The translations under genes and the position numbers were made by a program. From Cognatishimia coralii (GTDB lineage: Bacteria > Pseudomonadota > Alphaproteobacteria > Rhodobacterales > Rhodobacteraceae), in NCBI RefSeq assembly GCF_037478305.1, contig NZ_JBBGAZ010000001.1, forward strand, positions 1 to 64,000: a stretch of DNA of 64,000 nucleotides. Reading direction: 5' to 3'. The notes under the pieces were generated by a model. That model saw only the letters and a program-made list of their open reading frames with translations, had not been told where the DNA came from and made no database searches. Shown here one piece after another: positions 60,004-64,000 of the stretch (position 1 is the first letter of the stretch; each line of letters starts with the position of its first letter).

Positions 60004-61634
60004 TCAGGCCATTTTGGCGCGGGGCCCACGTATTTCTGGATCCACTCTTCAGGCACCTCAGAGCCATCATAGAGGAACGGCAAAATCCCGCGCCGTCCGC
60101 TTTTGCCGCGCATGGCTTTGATGTCGTCTTCAGACTTTGTCACCCGCTGCGACAACCTCCGCCCCCATTGTGCGAGATAGCCATAAAGCCGGTCAATCTC
60201 AGCCTGATGCGCATCGGTTTTGGCGAGGTCATGGAATTCCTCGGGATCGGTTTCCAGATCAAACAGCATAGGGCGGAAGCCACCCTCGGCGTGGATCAGT
60301 TTGAACCGCCCGTCAAAGACCATGAACAGCCGCGCATCCCGCGGCTCCAGCCCCAGTTTTACACAGACAGAGGTCGCCGAAAAATCATATTCGCTGATCG
60401 CATAGCTGCGCCAATCAGGCGTTTCCCCGTGCAGCCAAGGGGTTAAGGCGCGTCCCTCTAGGATGTGATCCGCCACCTTGCCCCCAGCGGCTTCGACAAA
60501 GGTTGGGGCAAGGTCGATGGATTCCACCAAAGCGTCACAGACCGTACCCCGCGTGGCGTCAGCCTGTCGACGTGGGTCATAGACAATGAGAGGCACCTTC
60601 ACAGACTGCTCGTGGAACAGTTCCTTCTCGCCCATCCAGTGATCGCCAAGATAGTCGCCATGATCCGAGGTCAGCACGATCATCGTTTCTTTCATACGAT
60701 CGGTTTGTTCCAAATAGTCCAGCAAACGTCCAAGCTGATCATCGCATTGCTTGATCAGCCCCATATAGGCAGGGATCACCTTTTGGCGGACCTCATCACG
60801 CTGAAACGCGCTTGAGATCGCGTTCTGCATATAGGCCCCAAAGACAGGATGGGCGTCCTCGCGTTCAACATCGTGGCGCAGCGGGGCTGGCACGTGATTT
60901 TCGCCATACATATCGTGATAGGGTGCGGGCACGATAAACGGCCAATGGGGTTTGATATAGCTGACATGAGCGCACCATGGCCCCTCGGCCTGTTCGATGA
61001 AATCGATGGTGCGGTCGGTCAGCCAGGGCGTCTCGCTGTGTTCCTCGCGAATGTTGGCAGGCTTGTCGGCGTTCTGAAACATCCAGCCTGAGGCGATTTG
61101 CCCGTCTGTGACCCCTGCATTGGCGAAGTCGGCCCAGGGGTTTTCGCCCTCATAGCCCTGCGCCTTCAGGTATTCATTATAGGGGCTGCGTTTCTCGTCA
61201 TAGAACCCGTCAGGCCCATAGCCCCATAGCCCATCGTCTCTGATCCAGACGTCAAACCCGCATTCCGCCTGCCGCGCGCCGATCACAGAGTCAGGCGCAA
61301 GGCCCAGCCGCGCCATACCCTCGGCATCGGCCTTCATATGGGTCTTGCCGATCAGCCAACACGCCATCCCTGCTTTGCGCAGATGATCGCCCATGGTCAG
61401 CTCTCCGACCCGCAGGGGATAGCCATTCCACGCCGCTCCGTGGGACGAGACATAGCGGCCCGTATAGCTGCTCATGCGCGAAGAGCCGCAGATGGGGGAC
61501 TGAATATAAGCGTTGGAGAACCGCACGCCCATCGCCGCCACGCGGTCGAAATTCGGCGTATGCAGATGCGGATGGCCCGCACAGCTTAGGTAATCAAACC
61601 GTAGCTGATCATACATGATGTAAAGGATGTTCAT
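60000..61634 (-). CDS. sulfatase-family hydrolase
   Basis: 544 residues, alkaline-phosphatase superfamily. N-terminal metal site NILYIMYDQLRFDYLSCAGH (Asp near 9), the modification motif ICGSSRMSSYTGRY with Cys near 49, an internal LTSDHGDYLGDH near 310 that gives the second metal Asp/His pair, and a C-terminal domain with ISEYDFSATSVCVKLGL. CxSxR replaces the commonest CxPxR, but a Cys that can become formylglycine is kept. Substrate could be a sulfate or a phosphonate/phosphate ester; no signal peptide, so it works in the cytoplasm. It overlaps the cueR stop by 4 nt in convergent orientation. Confidence 0.85.
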   Translation of the reverse strand: MNILYIMYDQLRFDYLSCAGHPHLHTPNFDRVAAMGVRFSNAYIQSPICGSSRMSSYTGRYVSSHGAAWNGYPLRVGELTMGDHLRKAGMACWLIGKTHMKADAEGMARLGLAPDSVIGARQAECGFDVWIRDDGLWGYGPDGFYDEKRSPYNEYLKAQGYEGENPWADFANAGVTDGQIASGWMFQNADKPANIREEHSETPWLTDRTIDFIEQAEGPWCAHVSYIKPHWPFIVPAPYHDMYGENHVPAPLRHDVEREDAHPVFGAYMQNAISSAFQRDEVRQKVIPAYMGLIKQCDDQLGRLLDYLEQTDRMKETMIVLTSDHGDYLGDHWMGEKELFHEQSVKVPLIVYDPRRQADATRGTVCDALVESIDLAPTFVEAAGGKVADHILEGRALTPWLHGETPDWRSYAISEYDFSATSVCVKLGLEPRDARLFMVFDGRFKLIHAEGGFRPMLFDLETDPEEFHDLAKTDAHQAEIDRLYGYLAQWGRRLSQRVTKSEDDIKAMRGKSGRRGILPFLYDGSEVPEEWIQKYVGPAPKWPD

Positions 61635-61706
61635 GCTCTGAGGACCTTTTATCCGCGCGGCTTTAACCGCCTTGGGCCCAGTCCTAACATTTGAGCCTGC
61701 CCGAGG

Positions 61707-61955
61707 CTACTGCGCCTCGCGCATGCGCTCGCGGATCGTCAGGACCGCGGAATAGGTCGAGACGCAATAGGGCACCAAATAGGTCATCAGGATTTTGATC
61801 ACGACCTCTGAAGAGATATCACCAGAAATCAACCTGTCCCCATGGTTGATAATCGCCAAGATCGTGCCGACCACCAAAGCAATTATCGCAGCGCGGCGCA
61901 TGACGGCACGCCGCGTGCAAAGGGCGATCAGGCTTGGCTCTTGCTCGGTGGTCAT
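61707..61955 (-). CDS. nrtS: NrtS-type small membrane protein (nitrate/nitrite transporter family)
   Basis: 82 residues with two membrane helices (AAIIALVVGTILAIINHGD and IKILMTYLVPYCVSTYSAVL). The motif GTILAIINHGD and the segment YLVPYCVSTYSAV match NrtS, a small nitrate/nitrite transporter described in cyanobacteria and widespread in proteobacteria. Conserved Asn-His-Gly and Pro-Tyr positions fit. It is not associated with nitrate reductase genes here. Divergent from the PfkB-kinase gene and upstream of the sulfatase on the same strand (72-bp gap). Confidence 0.82.
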   Translation of the reverse strand: MTTEQEPSLIALCTRRAVMRRAAIIALVVGTILAIINHGDRLISGDISSEVVIKILMTYLVPYCVSTYSAVLTIRERMREAQ

Positions 61956-62125
61956 AACTCTGTCCCCTGGTCTATTGCCAATCTATGGCAAGCCGCGCGC
62001 CGTGGCACCAGCCACTTTCCGGTGAACCTCGCGGAATTTACAAAGACTGCTTCGCCCAAAGCGCAATTGTCAGGCAGCGTGCTTCATGGCATGCAACATA
62101 TTCGGCCCACCCTAAGGAGCGCAGG

Positions 62126-62992
62126 ATGACCGTCTATAATCTGGGATCTATCAATATCGACCACGTCTATACGATGGAGGACTTCCCGCGCCCAGGCCAA
62201 ACCCTCAGCGCGGAGAGCATGGTCACGAACCTCGGTGGCAAGGGTTTGAACATTTCAGTTGCGCTTAGCCGGGCGGGTGCAGATGTGCGCCATATCGGGG
62301 CTGTTGGGGCAGGGGATGCACTGGTGCAGACGCTGCTCGCGCCGTTTGATCTGAATCTGGACAGTGTCGCCTTGCTTGAGGCCCCCACGGGCCATGCCAT
62401 TATCTATCTGGACAAGACCCGCGAAAATCAGATCGTAATCTTTCCAGGCGCCAATGGGGCAATCACGCAGGCGCATGTTGAAGCCTCTTTGGCGGATGCA
62501 GGCCCGGGTGACTGGCTGGTTCTGCAAAATGAAACCAACGCCAATGAGATCGGCCTTTCGGTCGCACGCGCCAAGGGCATGAAGGTCGCGCTTGTGGCCG
62601 CGCCCTTTGACGACAGCATGCCCGATCTGATGCGGCGGGTGGATTTGGTGTCGGTCAACGAAGAGGAACTGCGCGATTTTGAGGCCGCCATGGGCGGCTC
62701 CTTCCGCGATCACCGCGACATGTCTTTCCTTGTGACCTATGGGGCTGAGGGCGCTGAATTCGTCTCTGGTGATGAAACCTACCGAGTGGACGCCCATAAG
62801 GTTCAGGTCGCTGATACAACCGGAGCGGGTGATACCTTCTTTGGCGGTTTCATGGCGCATTATGCGGCTGGTGCGAGTGTCCCTGAGGCTCTGGAGTTCG
62901 CCTCGGCGATGGCGGCCTTACAAGTCCAAGCGCTGGGCGCGGCGGTGGCCATTCCGGCGCGCGATGATGTTTTGGCCTTCTTGAAAGGTTAA
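62126..62992 (+). CDS. PfkB-family carbohydrate kinase (ribokinase-like)
   Basis: 288 residues. First signature LGSINIDHVYTMEDFPRPGQ, GGKGLNISVALSRAGADV near 37-54, and the C-terminal catalytic motif DTTGAGDTFFGGFMAHYAAG with Asp as base near 235. It phosphorylates a sugar or nucleoside; the GGKGLN(I)SVALS text suits ribokinase or a related 2-keto-3-deoxygluconate/fructose kinase. AAGGAG at 62115-62120 fixes the ATG at 62126. No sugar transporter or regulator is beside it. Confidence 0.88.
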   Translation: MTVYNLGSINIDHVYTMEDFPRPGQTLSAESMVTNLGGKGLNISVALSRAGADVRHIGAVGAGDALVQTLLAPFDLNLDSVALLEAPTGHAIIYLDKTRENQIVIFPGANGAITQAHVEASLADAGPGDWLVLQNETNANEIGLSVARAKGMKVALVAAPFDDSMPDLMRRVDLVSVNEEELRDFEAAMGGSFRDHRDMSFLVTYGAEGAEFVSGDETYRVDAHKVQVADTTGAGDTFFGGFMAHYAAGASVPEALEFASAMAALQVQALGAAVAIPARDDVLAFLKG

Positions 62993-63421
62993 ATTCGCGG
63001 CTGCCGCCCGTTCAAAATGCGGGCGGGTTTATCCACAGATAGGTGAGTCTCTGTCTTGGGGTATCTGCGCCCAATTGACCTGCCCAAGTGGTTAACTGTT
63101 GCGGATTTTGGGTACAGGCTCAGAGCCTTCTGCCACTGTTTCCAGTATTGTAACACAAGGCGAAAAAAACTCTGACTCGATCTGCGGGGCTCGTCAAATA
63201 TCGGTCATAGATATTAATGCACTGTGAATAAGTTAAATTAAATAAAAACAAATATTTAAGTCGAATTTTCGCCTGTCCGCTGTGCCTGCTAGCCACATTT
63301 GCTGACAGCTTGTAGGCAAAACCCCTACAAGGTCCCGTTTTTTCCCGACTTATCGGCGCGCCGTGCCAGCGCCACGCTTTCCTCAAATCTGGTTAATCGC
63401 CTCACGAGGATTTCTCTAAAA
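62993..63421. other. 429-bp intergenic region with two DnaA-box 9-mers and an A/T-rich core
   Basis: TTATCCACA occurs at 63029-63037 (plus) and TTATTCACA at 63223-63231 (minus, read as TGTGAATAA). The stretch 63229-63270 is nearly all A/T. No gene is seen. A hairpin near 63309-63331 precedes the nucleotide-sugar dehydrogenase gene, with GAGGA at 63406-63410 as its ribosome site. I cannot place a firm promoter. Confidence 0.55.
63309..63343 (+). other. leader hairpin followed by T-run upstream of the nucleotide-sugar dehydrogenase
   Basis: CTTGTAGG and CCTACAAG pair across a 7-nt spacer, followed by GTCCCG and six T at 63338-63343. The T-run is about 6 nt too far from the stem for a perfect terminator, so it may be a leader attenuator or an operator dyad. 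Confidence 0.5.
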
Positions 63422-64000
63422 ATGGCTCGAATTAGTGTATTTGGAATTGGGTATGTTGGCGCAGTTGCAGCAGCCTGTTTGGCGCGTGATGGACATAAGG
63501 TCATCGCGGTCGATGTCGATGAAGACAAGGTCGATCTGATCAACCGCGGACAATCTCCGATTGTGGAGGAAGGTCTTGGCGCTCTGATCGCCAAGGGCAT
63601 TGACAATGACCGGCTCTTTGCCACCAGCGACGCGAGCTTTGCCATTGATCAAACCGACGTCAGCCTGGTCTGCGTGGGCACGCCCAGTGACCCGAGCGGT
63701 GCTTTGGATCTGACCTATATCAAAGAGGTAAGTCGCCAGATCGGCCAGGAAATGCGCGAGAAAGAGACGCTGCATTCCGTGATTCTGCGCTCCACCGTCT
63801 TGCCCGGCACGTCTGAGGACATCTGCATTCCTCTGATCGAGCGTCATTCGGGCAAGACCGCCGGACGGGGCTTTGGCTTTGGCTATTACCCCGAGTTCCT
63901 GCGCGAAGGCAGCGCGATTGACGATTACGACGACGCGGGCCTCGTGGTCTTTGGCGCGCTGGATGAGGCGACGCGGAATTTCCTGCATATGGTGAACGCG
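63422..64000 (+). CDS. UDP-glucose/GDP-mannose 6-dehydrogenase family protein, N-terminal part
   Basis: 193 codons to the window end; the gene continues beyond. NAD-binding motif GIGYVGAVAAACLARDGHKV at residues 8-27, VDVDEDKVDLINRG, the motif LVCVGTPSDPSGALDLTYIK and STVLPGTSEDICIPLIE match AlgD-type GDP-mannose dehydrogenases better than Ugd (which usually has PTP rather than VGTPS). It would oxidise a nucleotide sugar to the uronic acid for polysaccharides such as alginate-like polymers. The catalytic Cys is not reached in the window. The start is ATG 63422 with GAGGA 11 nt upstream. Confidence 0.85.
   Translation, partial: MARISVFGIGYVGAVAAACLARDGHKVIAVDVDEDKVDLINRGQSPIVEEGLGALIAKGIDNDRLFATSDASFAIDQTDVSLVCVGTPSDPSGALDLTYIKEVSRQIGQEMREKETLHSVILRSTVLPGTSEDICIPLIERHSGKTAGRGFGFGYYPEFLREGSAIDDYDDAGLVVFGALDEATRNFLHMVNA

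Noticed and set aside
62993..63421. chromosomal or plasmid replication origin
   Set aside because: Only two DnaA boxes and no dnaA, rep, par or gyrase genes in the window; kept only as an observation.
1..64000. insertion sequences, prophage, CRISPR array or integron
   Set aside because: No transposase, integrase, phage structural block (apart from the single DUF2793 protein) or direct-repeat array was seen; gene order and composition look uniform.

Overview
This looks like one continuous piece of chromosome (or chromid) from an alphaproteobacterium, most likely a marine member of the Rhodobacteraceae (Roseobacter group). The reasons are the moderately high G+C with G/C-rich third positions, the density of ABC and TRAP uptake systems, an AapJQMP-type amino-acid importer, urtABCDE, a DUF2793 protein, a short Hint-domain protein, NrtS, and a DctD-type regulator lacking GAFTGA. 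The genus call is inference. I see no insertion sequence, prophage block, CRISPR array or rRNA. One tRNA (Gly, anticodon TCC) is present.

Layout. 1-2.8 kb: end of an HpcH/HpaI aldolase, an AEC transporter and a secreted DUF3179 protein. 2.8-10 kb: a peptide importer in two divergent arms (fused DppDF ATPase plus M20 peptidase; DppA-B-C). 10-16.1 kb: dTDP-L-rhamnose synthesis (rfbC-B-D and a detached rfbA) enclosing a phosphohexomutase and a DUF2793 protein. 16.2-22.6 kb: DctPQM TRAP transporter with DctD/DctB. 22.7-31.1 kb: a FAD-linked 2-hydroxyacid dehydrogenase, then a four-gene operon for the 2-aminoadipate/2-oxoadipate/glutaryl-CoA part of lysine breakdown, with a divergent LysR regulator. 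31.1-34.3 kb: tRNA-Gly, LysR, a PhyH-type dioxygenase and a beta-hydroxyacid dehydrogenase. 34.5-41.5 kb: urea importer urtABCDE and a LysR regulator. 41.5-45.7 kb: an alpha/beta-hydrolase cluster with SRPBCC protein and divergent TetR. 45.7-52.5 kb: GntR regulator and an aapJQMP-aminotransferase-proC operon. 52.6-57.3 kb: Hint protein, LysR, and a class II aldolase / sterol-desaturase-like / PanB-like trio. 57.3-60 kb: copA-cueR. 60-64 kb: sulfatase, NrtS, PfkB kinase and the start of an AlgD/Ugd-type nucleotide-sugar dehydrogenase.

Common themes. Four separate uptake systems (dpp, dct, urt, aap) begin with the binding-protein gene and have a strong hairpin before the first membrane gene, the usual way of making more binding protein than permease. 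Local regulators sit next to most modules, and several have visible dyad operators: a pair of 18-bp inverted repeats for DctD, four GTCGAC hexamers for the GntR protein, a CueR promoter with a 19-bp spacer, and nested dyads for the TetR and LysR regulators.

Best candidates for new biology: (i) the DctD-like regulator, which has lost GAFTGA and the Walker-A lysine and has no recognisable sigma-54 promoter at its target; (ii) two related alpha/beta-hydrolases with a cysteine at the nucleophile position and no obvious catalytic histidine; (iii) a fused 2-oxoacid dehydrogenase E1 translationally coupled to a FabD-like acyltransferase without local E2/E3; (iv) the uncharacterised aldolase/diiron-oxygenase/PanB-like operon. 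Start sites were chosen by eye from Shine-Dalgarno spacing, and all functions rest on motif recognition without database searches.
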